DNA from: Bacillota bacterium
Lineage (GTDB): Bacteria > Bacillota > Clostridia > Acetivibrionales > DTU013
Direction: 5' to 3'
Assembly: GCA_023415815.1 (NCBI GenBank)
Contig: JAEZJL010000395.1
Coordinates: 1-5,612 of the forward strand
Length of the DNA stretch: 5,612 nucleotides
Made by a program: the position numbers and the translations under genes. How positions within the stretch are numbered: the stretch's first letter is position 1; the number at the start of each line of letters is the position of its first letter. Positions 1 through 5,612 of the stretch are shown here, piece by piece. Below the pieces are notes generated by a model. That model had not been told where the DNA came from and did no database searches. It saw nothing but the letters and a program-made list of their open reading frames with translations.

Positions 1-945
1 GGGAAGGGCCACGCCCTCGAATGGATATTCGGGCGGATATATGAAATGCAGGACAGATATGACGTAATAAGCGTATTCGACGCAGACAACCTGGTATCCT
101 CCAATTACCTGAGCGAAATGAACAGGCAGCTTTGCAAAGGGTATAAAGTTGTGCAGGGCTATATCGACAGCAAGAATCCCTTCGATTCATGGATAACCTG
201 CTCCTATTCCATCGCCTTCTGGCTTGCGAACCGGATATTCCAGCTTCCCAGGTACTATCTCGGGTTAAGCTGCAGTCTTTGCGGTACGGGCTTCTGCATA
301 GACATCGACGTGCTCAGAAAAATTGGCTGGGGCGCCACCTGTCTTACGGAGGATCTGGAGTTTACCATGAAGCTTGCGCTCAACGGCCTGAAGGTAGCTT
401 GGGCGCATGACGCGGTGGTCTACGACGAAAAGCCGCTGACGCTCGGGCAATCCTGGAAGCAGCGCAAGCGCTGGATGCAGGGCCATGCCGACTGTGCTTC
501 AAGATTCCTGGGTCCGCTTTTCAGAAAGGCCTTCCGTGAAAGCGATCTGACCGCCTTCGACTGCGCGGTTTACCTTTTTCAGCCCATACGCTTCCTCTTC
601 ATAGGCCTTATCACCGTGATGCTCTGGGTGCAGACGGTATATCCCGAAGCTCCCTTCTATAACATGAAGTACGTATTCCCGGTGGATATATGGTACATAT
701 TCATAACTCTGCAGTTTTTCTACGGGCCTGCGGTTGTGATTGCCGAAAAGGGCCTCAGCATGAAAATACTTCTGGGCTTCGTAATATATCCGTTTTACTG
801 CCTCACCTGGGTACCCATCACAATACAAGGCTTCCTCAGCAAGGGCAACAAGGTGTGGAACCATACCGTGCACACCCAGGCGATCAGCATAAAGGAGCTC
901 GAAGACGTACAAAATGCACTTAAGTCAACACAGGCCTCAAGGTAG
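1..945 (+). CDS. Family 2 glycosyltransferase, processive membrane type (5' end missing)
   Basis: The reading frame is open from the first base and ends with TAG at 943-945, giving 314 visible residues; the true start lies upstream. The first visible residues, GKGHAL, fit the conserved lysine/glycine region that precedes the metal-binding motif in GT2 enzymes. Numbering from the window edge, the DxD-type motif DADN is at about 27-30, the TED motif with the probable catalytic base at 116-118, and QRKRW (the Q-x-x-R-W motif of cellulose, chitin and hyaluronan synthase-like enzymes) at 154-158. Three hydrophobic, probably membrane-spanning stretches follow, at about 190-210, 230-248 and 255-277, and a short tail with W-x-H-T-x-H. 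The family moves a sugar from a nucleotide sugar to a growing polysaccharide or lipid at the inner face of the membrane. The sugar and product cannot be told from sequence. No clear terminator follows it. The family call is firm; the exact role is open. Confidence 0.92.
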   Translation, partial: GKGHALEWIFGRIYEMQDRYDVISVFDADNLVSSNYLSEMNRQLCKGYKVVQGYIDSKNPFDSWITCSYSIAFWLANRIFQLPRYYLGLSCSLCGTGFCIDIDVLRKIGWGATCLTEDLEFTMKLALNGLKVAWAHDAVVYDEKPLTLGQSWKQRKRWMQGHADCASRFLGPLFRKAFRESDLTAFDCAVYLFQPIRFLFIGLITVMLWVQTVYPEAPFYNMKYVFPVDIWYIFITLQFFYGPAVVIAEKGLSMKILLGFVIYPFYCLTWVPITIQGFLSKGNKVWNHTVHTQAISIKELEDVQNALKSTQASR

Positions 946-1114
946 GGATTGCATATCATTTGTTTTGGAGTTTGAAAACACATGGGTCATCATGACAGGA
1001 GTCGCTGCCGGAAGCTGCTTTTTAACCCCGGACGGGGGATTGGTGATTGAAAATAAAATCGGCAGATAATGTATAAAAATGGCATCGGATAATCTTCGCA
1101 CCCCGTAAATGTAT

Positions 1115-1126
1115 ATAAACGTTTAT
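1115..1126. repeat. Perfect 12-bp palindrome upstream of promoter
   Basis: The sequence ATAAACGTTTAT equals its own reverse complement. It lies about 35 bp upstream of the -35 box of the predicted promoter, a position where an activator or repressor could bind. I do not recognise it as a known operator. AT-rich DNA makes short palindromes by chance, so its function is uncertain. Confidence 0.35.
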
Positions 1127-1147
1127 TTATATTATGTAATATGACAA

Positions 1148-1175
1148 TAAATTAAATTATTTGACATTTAATTTA
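1148..1175. repeat. 10-bp inverted repeat around the -35 box (candidate operator)
   Basis: The left arm TAAATTAAAT (1148-1157) and right arm ATTTAATTTA (1166-1175) are exact reverse complements separated by 8 bp. The spacer and the first base of the right arm contain the TTGACA -35 hexamer, so a dimeric protein bound here would be expected to block RNA polymerase. It does not match an operator I know. The arms are made only of A and T, so chance is a real alternative. Confidence 0.4.
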
Positions 1176-1189
1176 AACAAATATAAAAT
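1161..1189 (+). promoter_or_regulatory. Sigma-A-type promoter for the STAS-like gene
   Basis: A perfect -35 hexamer TTGACA at 1161-1166 is followed, after a 17-bp spacer, by TAAAAT at 1184-1189, which matches the -10 consensus at 5 of 6 positions. An overlapping TATAAA at 1182-1187 would give a 15-bp spacer. Transcription would start near 1196, leaving a leader of about 227 nt before the ATG at 1423. A second perfect -10-like TATAAT at 1325-1330 is closer to the gene, but has no recognisable -35 at the right distance. Confidence 0.6.
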
Positions 1190-1195
1190 ATACTT

Positions 1196-1214
1196 ATAAA
1201 TAATCGTTATTTAT
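1196..1214. repeat. 8-bp inverted repeat at the predicted transcription start
   Basis: ATAAATAA (1196-1203) and TTATTTAT (1207-1214) are exact reverse complements around a TCG centre. The element begins where transcription from the promoter at 1161-1189 should start. It could be an operator half-site pair or a weak 5' hairpin in the transcript. Its centre resembles that of the palindrome at 1115-1126 (both have a CGTT core within A/T arms), but the likeness is short and could be chance. Confidence 0.35.
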
Positions 1215-1245
1215 TGTAATTGTATTGTTGGCGATATTATTTTCC

Positions 1246-1267
1246 CCGCAAAGGTAAAACTTTACGG
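1246..1267 (+). promoter_or_regulatory. Leader hairpin 1 upstream of the STAS-like gene
   Basis: CCGCAAAG (1246-1253) pairs with CTTTACGG (1260-1267) around the six-base loop GTAAAA, with a single C-A mismatch in an 8-position stem. It lies within the predicted untranslated leader and is the most GC-containing part of an otherwise AT-rich stretch. No T-run follows, so it is not a standard terminator. I could not match the leader to a riboswitch class I know. Confidence 0.4.
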
Positions 1268-1363
1268 AGATTTTCATTTAAGAATGCAATTTGGTTTATT
1301 ATCTATGGGTTTTTATTCAAACAATATAATTTATATGTTCAGGCACAGACGCTGACTATAAAA

Positions 1364-1383
1364 ATAACCCATGATGGGGTTAT
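1364..1383 (+). promoter_or_regulatory. Leader hairpin 2 close to the ribosome binding site
   Basis: ATAACCC (1364-1370) pairs exactly with GGGTTAT (1377-1383) around the loop ATGATG. It ends about 25 nt before the AAGGAGG ribosome binding site and leaves that site free. It could stabilise the 5' end of the mRNA, serve as an operator if a promoter lies near 1325, or form part of a larger leader fold. There is no T-run after it, so termination is unlikely. Confidence 0.4.
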
Positions 1384-1408
1384 ATAAACAACCGAATCAT
1401 AATTTAAG

Positions 1409-1415
1409 AAGGAGG
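1409..1415 (+). promoter_or_regulatory. Strong ribosome binding site for the STAS-like gene
   Basis: AAGGAGG, a full Shine-Dalgarno match, lies 7 bases before the ATG at 1423. This fixes the start codon and suggests efficient translation. Confidence 0.85.
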
Positions 1416-1422
1416 GTTAATA

Positions 1423-1827
1423 ATGAGTGAAGTATTGGTTTCAGAAAAGAAATATTCGAATGGCGGGTGGAAAATATCCGTTGATAAAGATCTCAAGCTG
1501 GTAAAAGGTGTTATCACCGGAAAATTCAATGACGATGAGATGGAAGAGTATTGCCAGCAGGTAATTGGCGAATCGAAGAAATTCGGCAAGGGCACTTCTT
1601 CCTATCTTGTAGACACAACTAATTTTGATGCAAAATTTGTTACCCCAGGCCAGGCAAAGGCAATAGAAAAACTTGCAGTATATGTTTCATCGGAATGCAA
1701 AAAAGCCGCCTATATAGTACCGAGCTTTATGTTCCAAAAATCCGCTGAACAAATTACGGCAGGTAAATTAACAAACGACAAATACTTTACCTCAGAAAGT
1801 GAAGCCGTAAAATGGCTGCGGGAATAA
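1423..1827 (+). CDS. Small STAS/SpoIIAA-like domain protein, function unknown
   Basis: The gene encodes 134 residues, from an ATG with an ideal ribosome binding site to TAA at 1825-1827. There is no signal peptide and no membrane segment, so it is probably cytosolic. The pattern resembles stand-alone STAS/SEC14 or SpoIIAA-like domains: an N-terminal strand region (WKISVDKDLKLVKGVITG, about 16-33), a charged helix (about 36-55), the strand and turn YLVDTTNF at 61-68, a helix after TPGQAKAIEKL (74-84), the strand KAAYIVPS (94-101), and a C-terminal segment YFTSESEAVKWL (121-132). This ending, an aromatic residue followed by an acidic stretch and A-x-x-W-L, is common in that group. No serine phosphorylation site typical of anti-sigma factor antagonists is evident. 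The gene has its own promoter and faces the clpC operon. The coding call is firm; the fold assignment is from memory of the family and moderately sure; no function is claimed. Confidence 0.85.
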   Translation: MSEVLVSEKKYSNGGWKISVDKDLKLVKGVITGKFNDDEMEEYCQQVIGESKKFGKGTSSYLVDTTNFDAKFVTPGQAKAIEKLAVYVSSECKKAAYIVPSFMFQKSAEQITAGKLTNDKYFTSESEAVKWLRE

Positions 1828-1868
1828 TGAGCTGCAAGAGGTATGCCTCCAAATGGATAGCCTCATTG

Positions 1869-1898
1869 AAAAGCCCGCCTGCTGCCAGGCGGGCTTTT
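1869..1898. terminator. Bidirectional intrinsic terminator between convergent genes
   Basis: AAAAGCCCGCCTG (1869-1881) and CAGGCGGGCTTTT (1886-1898) form a perfect 13-bp, GC-rich stem with a CTGC loop. On the plus strand the stem runs into CTTTTCTTT; on the minus strand the equivalent arm also ends in TTTT. It lies about 40 bp after the stop of the STAS-like gene and only 2 bp past the stop codon of clpC, so it can end both transcripts. Confidence 0.92.
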
Positions 1899-1900
1899 CT

Positions 1901-4345
1901 TTAAACATTTGCCTTAACATTCACTTTAAATTCAATCTGGTCTCCGCTGAGTGCGACATGAACCATGTCGCCCGTCTTGACCTTGCCCTCGAGCATGTGC
2001 TCGGCCAGCTTATCCTCGATCATGCTCTGGATGGACCTTCTCAGGGGCCTTGCGCCGAATACCGGGTCGAAGCCCTTCTTTGCCAGGAAGCCGACGACCT
2101 CGTCGTCCACCTCTAAGCTTATGGCATTCTGCTTGAGCCTCTTTACCAGTATGTCCAGCATGATCCCGACGATGCTCTTTATATGCTCCTCGTCCAGCGG
2201 GTGGAACACGATGACCTCGTCGACCCTGTTGAGGAATTCCGGCCTGAAGGTCTTCTTGAGCTCGCCCATGACATTGCCCTTCATGTCCTCGTAATTCCTG
2301 GCCTTGTCGTCATTTACGTTGAAGCCCAGCCGTTTGGGCTCGGTTATCAGCCTTCCGCCCACGTTCGAGGTCATTATGATCACGGTGTTCCTGAAGTCGA
2401 TCAGCCTGCCCTGCGAATCGGTCAGCCTGCCATCCTCAAGTATCTGCAGGAGGATGTTGAAAACATCCGGATGGGCCTTCTCGATCTCATCGAACAAAAG
2501 CACCGAATATGGCTTCCTGCGCACCTTCTCGGTAAGCTGGCCGCCCTCTTCATAGCCCACGTATCCGGGAGGCGAGCCGACCAGCCTGGAAACGGCGAAT
2601 TTCTCCATATACTCCGACATATCTATGCGCACCATGGCGTTCTCATTGCCGAAAAGCGCTTCTGCCAGGGCCTTGCTGAGCTCTGTCTTGCCGACGCCCG
2701 TGGGGCCGAGGAATATGAACGAGCCTATGGGCCTTTTCGGATCCTTGAGCCCGACCCTTCCCCTTCTTATTGCCCTGGAAACGGCCTTCACAGCCTCGTC
2801 CTGGCCTATAACCCTCTGGTGCAGGACGTCCTCCATCTTCATGAGCCTTTCGGTTTCTTCTTCGGCAAGCCTTTTCACCGGTATCCCCGTCCAGCTCGCA
2901 ACAATGTCGGCTATCTCATCCTCAGTAACCGTATCAGTCCTTGTCTGGTTCTTCTGCAGCCAGTCGTTCTTCATCTTTTCATGCTCGTTTTTGAGCTGCT
3001 GCTCCTGATCCCTTATCCTGGCCGCTTTTTCGAATTCCTGGCTGCGTATCGAGTCCTCTTTTTCCTTGTTGAGCTTCTCTATCTGCTCCTGGAGCTTTTT
3101 CAAATCAGGCGGCGCTGTAAAGGATTTCAGCCTCACTCTCGATGCTGCCTCGTCGATCAAATCGATCGCCTTATCGGGCAGGTACCTGTCGGTTATATAT
3201 CTGTCAGACAGCTTTACCGAAGCCTCAAGCGCGCCGTCTGTGATCTTCACTCTGTGATGGGCCTCGTATTTGTCCCTTATGCCCTTGAGGATCTCGACTG
3301 CCTCCTCCTTAGAGGGCTCTCCGACCGTAATAGGCTGGAATCTTCTTTCCAGGGCGGCGTCCTTTTCAACGTGCTTCCGGTATTCATTTATCGTCGTGGC
3401 CCCGATGACCTGGATCTCGCCCCTAGCCAGCGAGGGCTTCAATATGTTCGATGCGTCTATGGCGCCTTCTGCGGCTCCCGCTCCGATAATCGTGTGCATC
3501 TCGTCAATAAACAGGATGATATTGCCCGCCTTGCGAATCTCCTCCATGGCTTTCTTGAGCCTTTCCTCGAACTCTCCCCTGTACTTGGCGCCTGCTACCA
3601 TCGAAGACAGGTCAAGCGTGACGACCCTTTTGTCCTTGAGCGTCTCGGGAATATTCCCCAGCACGATTTTTTGCGCAAGCCCCTCGGCTATGGCCGTTTT
3701 TCCGACTCCGGGCTCTCCTATGAGGCAGGGGTTGTTCTTAGTCCTCCTGCTGAGAATCTGTATGACTCTTTCGATCTCCTTGTCCCGCCCGATGATCGGG
3801 TCAAACTTGTCGTCCCTTGCCATTTCGGTCAGATCCCTGCCGAACTGGTTGAGCGTGGGCGTGTTCGAGTAGCCTGAGGCTGTCCTTGGCTCCCCGGTCC
3901 CGCTGGGCGCTTCCTCGTTCAGCATTTTCACCATTTCAGCAAACAGCTTCTGAGGGTCCACTCCCAGGTCGATAAGTATCCTCACGGCCACGCTTTCGCC
4001 CTCCTTCATGATGCCCAGCAGGAGGTGCTCGGTGCCTATATAGTTGTGTCCCATATGCCTGGCTTCCTTCAAGCTCAGCTCAAGCACCTTTTTTGTCCTG
4101 GGCGTAAAGCCGAGAGGCTGCTGGCCGGTATTCTCGCCCCTTCCTATCAGCTCTTCGATTTCCTTCAATATCTTTTCCTCGGTCACTCCCTGTCCCTGAA
4201 GCACCCTGGAGGCGACGCCCGTCCCTTCCCTGACAAGGCCGAGCAGTAAATGCTCCGTGCCTACATAGCCGTGACCGAGCTGCATTGCGGTTTCCTGCGA
4301 ATAATTAATGGCCTTTTCGGCTTTTTCCGTAAATCTTCCGTACAT
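1901..4345 (-). CDS. clpC: ClpC, AAA+ unfoldase of the ClpCP protease
   Basis: This complete 814-aa protein has the usual ClpC length. ATP-driven ClpC hexamers unfold proteins and pass them to ClpP in the cytosol. Domains in order: a double Clp-N repeat (about 1-145) with GTEH motifs whose glutamates E31 and E106 match the phosphoarginine-binding residues of B. subtilis ClpC; AAA1 with Walker A GEPGVGKT (210-217), pore-loop tyrosine Y255, Walker B ILFIDE (277-282) and arginine finger region ALERRF (331-336); a coiled middle domain with a UVR motif (SQEFEKAARIRDQE, 435-448), the docking site for adaptors such as McsA/MecA in relatives; AAA2 with Walker A GPTGVGKT (547-554), pore motif GYVGY (594-598), Walker B VLLFDE (615-620), the ClpP-docking tripeptide LGF (673-675) and sensor-2 GARPLRR (764-770). 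It starts 26 bp after mcsB and is last in the operon, followed directly by a terminator. In relatives CtsR represses this operon; its site would be outside the window. Confidence 0.98.
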   Translation of the reverse strand: MYGRFTEKAEKAINYSQETAMQLGHGYVGTEHLLLGLVREGTGVASRVLQGQGVTEEKILKEIEELIGRGENTGQQPLGFTPRTKKVLELSLKEARHMGHNYIGTEHLLLGIMKEGESVAVRILIDLGVDPQKLFAEMVKMLNEEAPSGTGEPRTASGYSNTPTLNQFGRDLTEMARDDKFDPIIGRDKEIERVIQILSRRTKNNPCLIGEPGVGKTAIAEGLAQKIVLGNIPETLKDKRVVTLDLSSMVAGAKYRGEFEERLKKAMEEIRKAGNIILFIDEMHTIIGAGAAEGAIDASNILKPSLARGEIQVIGATTINEYRKHVEKDAALERRFQPITVGEPSKEEAVEILKGIRDKYEAHHRVKITDGALEASVKLSDRYITDRYLPDKAIDLIDEAASRVRLKSFTAPPDLKKLQEQIEKLNKEKEDSIRSQEFEKAARIRDQEQQLKNEHEKMKNDWLQKNQTRTDTVTEDEIADIVASWTGIPVKRLAEEETERLMKMEDVLHQRVIGQDEAVKAVSRAIRRGRVGLKDPKRPIGSFIFLGPTGVGKTELSKALAEALFGNENAMVRIDMSEYMEKFAVSRLVGSPPGYVGYEEGGQLTEKVRRKPYSVLLFDEIEKAHPDVFNILLQILEDGRLTDSQGRLIDFRNTVIIMTSNVGGRLITEPKRLGFNVNDDKARNYEDMKGNVMGELKKTFRPEFLNRVDEVIVFHPLDEEHIKSIVGIMLDILVKRLKQNAISLEVDDEVVGFLAKKGFDPVFGARPLRRSIQSMIEDKLAEHMLEGKVKTGDMVHVALSGDQIEFKVNVKANV

Positions 4346-4354
4346 CTATCATCA

Positions 4355-4358
4355 CTCC
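4355..4358 (-). promoter_or_regulatory. Ribosome binding site of clpC
   Basis: On the minus strand GGAG (within TGGAGTGATG) lies 9 bases before the ATG at 4345, inside the 26-bp gap after mcsB. It supports the chosen start and separate translation initiation within the operon. Confidence 0.75.
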
Positions 4359-4371
4359 ATTCGAATAATCG

Positions 4372-5409
4372 TCATTGTGTCTTTGTACTCAGGCTGCCCC
4401 TTATGAGGTCGGCGCGCCTCACATCCCTTTCATCCGGCGCAAGCGTCTTGCCCGCTAGCTTTTGCAGTATGGCGGGCTGGATTAAGAACATGATCTCGTT
4501 CAGCGTTCCGGCGGTGATCCCGCCGATTATCTTCATATCGACTCCCAGCCTCACATCCGAGAGCAGCCTCAAGCTTTCTTCGGAGGAAATTATCCTGGCA
4601 TTTGAAAGTATTCCCAGCGACCTGTATATCCTATCCTCAAACCTTGCGGCGCTCTGCCTGTACAGCTCGTTCCTGAGCATCCTTTCCTGGCCGATCACCT
4701 GGCCAGTGATGTTGTCGATGCTCGCTATTATTTCTTCTTCGGTCTGTCCGAGTGTAACCTGGTTTGATATCTGAAACATGTTTCCGGAGGCCTCGCTGTT
4801 TTCGCCGTAGATGCCCCTCACCGCAAGACCGAGCTTTCCGCAGGCCTCCAGCACGCCCTTGATGTATCCCGTCATGGAAAGCGCCGGAAGATGGAGCATC
4901 ACCGAGGCCCTTATGCCGGTACCTATATTCGTAGGGCAGCAGGTGAGGTATCCGCCGTTTCTGTCGTAGGCAAACTCAAGCTCCTGCTCCATCAGAAGAT
5001 CAAGCTTCCGGCAAAGCTGCCAGGCGTTCTCCAGCTGCATCCCGGGATAGATGCATTGGAGCCTCACATGGTCCTCTTCATTGATCATAATGCTTATAAT
5101 CTCGTCCTTGCTGATTATCGCCGCCCTGTCGAGCTCCCCGTCAGTAAGGTCGGGGCTGATAAGGTGCTTCTCCACCAGCACCTGCCTGTCTATGGGATTA
5201 AGCTTCCGTATGTCCAGAAATATAAGATTCTTAGCCATTGCATCGCTGCTTTTAAAAACGGAATCCCTGACCATCTCTATGACCTTCAGGCTCTGCTCCT
5301 TATCCATCCTTGCCGGGAAGGGGAAGCTCCCGATGTTCCGTGCAAGCCGTACCCTGCTGCTGACGGCGACATCAGCTTCGGGCGCGGCCGCGTTTTTTTG
5401 CTCAGCCAT
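4372..5409 (-). CDS. mcsB: Protein arginine kinase McsB
   Basis: This 345-aa protein transfers phosphate from ATP to arginine side chains of proteins, marking them for ClpCP; it is related to phosphagen (creatine/arginine) kinases. Visible family signatures are SSRVRLARN (17-25, nucleotide-binding region), VEKHLISP (79-86), NEEDHVRLQ (110-118, containing the acidic residues of the active site), GYLTCCPTNIGTGIRASVM (153-171, with the conserved phosphagen-kinase cysteine probably C158), RGIYGE.SEA.GN.FQISNQ.TLG (198-221) and the ERDVRRA motif (327-333), whose RDxxRA core is the allosteric phosphoarginine pocket of McsB. It is slightly shorter at both ends than the B. subtilis protein (about 363 aa) but lacks no core element. 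A perfect GGAGGTG ribosome binding site fixes the ATG at 5409. It sits 14 bp after mcsA and 26 bp before clpC. Identification is firm. Confidence 0.97.
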   Translation of the reverse strand: MAEQKNAAAPEADVAVSSRVRLARNIGSFPFPARMDKEQSLKVIEMVRDSVFKSSDAMAKNLIFLDIRKLNPIDRQVLVEKHLISPDLTDGELDRAAIISKDEIISIMINEEDHVRLQCIYPGMQLENAWQLCRKLDLLMEQELEFAYDRNGGYLTCCPTNIGTGIRASVMLHLPALSMTGYIKGVLEACGKLGLAVRGIYGENSEASGNMFQISNQVTLGQTEEEIIASIDNITGQVIGQERMLRNELYRQSAARFEDRIYRSLGILSNARIISSEESLRLLSDVRLGVDMKIIGGITAGTLNEIMFLIQPAILQKLAGKTLAPDERDVRRADLIRGSLSTKTQ

Positions 5410-5414
5410 ATGTT

Positions 5415-5421
5415 CACCTCC
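5415..5421 (-). promoter_or_regulatory. Ribosome binding site of mcsB
   Basis: On the minus strand GGAGGTG, a full Shine-Dalgarno match, lies 5 bases before the ATG at 5409, inside the 14-bp gap between mcsA and mcsB. It settles the mcsB start. Confidence 0.88.
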
Positions 5422-5423
5422 GT

Positions 5424-5612
5424 CTACTTCGCACTTTCCAACTCCTTGATCTTATCCCTCAGCTCAGCCGCTTTTTCATACTCCTCGTCCTGAACCGCTT
5501 TGGCCAGAGAGGCCTTCAGGCTGTCGAGCTCCCTTGTATGGCTGATCTTACTCGACAGTCTCACAGGCGCCTTTCCTGTGTGCTCGGTGCTGCCGTGGAG
5601 CCTCTTCAGTAT
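5424..5612 (-). CDS. mcsA: McsA, activator of McsB (C-terminal part only)
   Basis: The last 62 codons are visible, ending with TAG at 5426-5424; the 5' part is cut by the window edge. The visible chain begins ILKRLHGSTEHTGKAP, matching the conserved segment of McsA that follows its zinc-binding cysteine pairs, and ends in a UVR motif (QDEEYEKAAELRDKIKELE), a charged helical hairpin also present in ClpC and UvrB. In B. subtilis and relatives McsA binds and stimulates McsB and tunes ClpC and CtsR. The zinc-finger cysteines, expected in the missing N-terminal part, cannot be checked here. It is first of the three visible operon genes, 14 bp before mcsB. Identification is based on the C-terminal match plus gene order. 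Confidence 0.93.
   Translation of the reverse strand: MLKRLHGSTEHTGKAPVRLSSKISHTRELDSLKASLAKAVQDEEYEKAAELRDKIKELESAK

Larger units (their letters stand above)
946..1422. other. Gene-free control region, mostly AT-rich
   Basis: No supported gene lies in these 477 bases. The first part (about 946-1105) has a mixed composition similar to the upstream gene, with only tiny open frames that lack good ribosome binding sites. From about 1106 it becomes strongly AT-rich. It contains a 12-bp palindrome, a sigma-A-type promoter whose -35 box sits within a 10-bp inverted repeat, another inverted repeat at the expected transcription start, and two hairpins in the leader of the downstream gene. No convincing intrinsic terminator for the glycosyltransferase was found: the CCCC/GGGG pair near 1026-1037 has no T-run after it. 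Confidence 0.7.

Noticed and set aside
986..996. Short palindrome GTCAT-C-ATGAC
   Set aside because: Five-base arms around a single centre base are common by chance and it is not near the predicted promoter.
1026..1037. CCCC/GGGG hairpin as a terminator of the glycosyltransferase gene
   Set aside because: The stem is only 4 bp and no T-run follows, so it does not qualify as an intrinsic terminator.
982..1050. Possible 22-aa peptide with ATG at 982
   Set aside because: Only a weak GGAG about 11 bases upstream, a composition unlike a real protein, and no supporting context.
924..1070. Open stretch in another frame overlapping and following the glycosyltransferase stop, including an ATG at 993 (25 codons)
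   Set aside because: The translation matches nothing I recognise, there is no ribosome binding site at a usual distance, and the glycosyltransferase already has a plausible C-terminal end; no frameshift is needed.
1325..1330. Second promoter with a perfect TATAAT closer to the STAS-like gene
   Set aside because: No -35-like hexamer lies 16-18 bp upstream and there is no extended -10 TG; kept only as an alternative.
1246..1422. Cyclic-di-GMP (GEMM) or cobalamin riboswitch in the leader
   Set aside because: A short GCAAAG string is present, but the conserved core and paired helices of these classes are not visible.
1838..1849. Small hairpin GAGG-TATG-CCTC after the STAS-like gene
   Set aside because: The stem is 4 bp only, with no T-run; the strong terminator at 1869-1898 explains termination.
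2183..3877. Long open frame of 564 codons on the plus strand opposite clpC
   Set aside because: It lies entirely opposite the strongly conserved clpC coding sequence, has no ribosome binding site or recognisable domain, and is explained by the codon bias of clpC.
4891..5493. Open frame of 200 codons on the plus strand opposite mcsB
   Set aside because: It is antisense to the conserved McsB and McsA coding regions, with no recognisable protein features.

Overview
This window looks like chromosomal DNA from a low-to-mid GC Bacillota, most likely of the class Clostridia. The main evidence is a minus-strand mcsA-mcsB-clpC cluster with strong AGGAGG-type ribosome binding sites; this gene order is characteristic of Bacillota. 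The genus cannot be named from the sequence alone.

Layout, left to right. (1) Positions 1-945 (+) hold the 3' part of a membrane-anchored family 2 glycosyltransferase of the processive, QxxRW-containing type; its 5' end lies outside the window. (2) Positions 946-1422 are a gene-free, mostly AT-rich stretch. It holds a good sigma-A-type promoter (1161-1189), several inverted repeats around that promoter, and a predicted leader of about 227 nt with two clear hairpins. (3) Positions 1423-1827 (+) encode a 134-aa stand-alone protein resembling STAS/SpoIIAA-like folds, function unknown. (4) Positions 1869-1898 are a strong hairpin that can end transcription from both sides, between this gene and the convergent clpC. 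(5) Positions 1901-5612 (-) are, in transcription order, the 3' end of mcsA, complete mcsB and complete clpC, with gaps of 14 and 26 bp that hold the ribosome binding sites. This is clearly one operon; ctsR would be expected further upstream, outside the window.

How the genes work together: in characterised Bacillota, McsA activates the protein arginine kinase McsB, McsB phosphorylates arginines on damaged proteins, and the ClpC N-domain binds phosphoarginine and feeds these proteins to ClpP. The key residues of this route are visible here: the McsB catalytic region and its RDxxRA allosteric motif, both ClpC N-domain glutamates, the two Walker A/B sets, the UVR middle domain and an LGF ClpP-docking tripeptide. 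The glycosyltransferase and the STAS-like gene show no obvious functional link to this operon.

No mobile element, CRISPR array, tRNA or rRNA was seen. I did not find a clearly new system. The least explained part is the long, structured, palindrome-rich control region in front of the small STAS-like gene.
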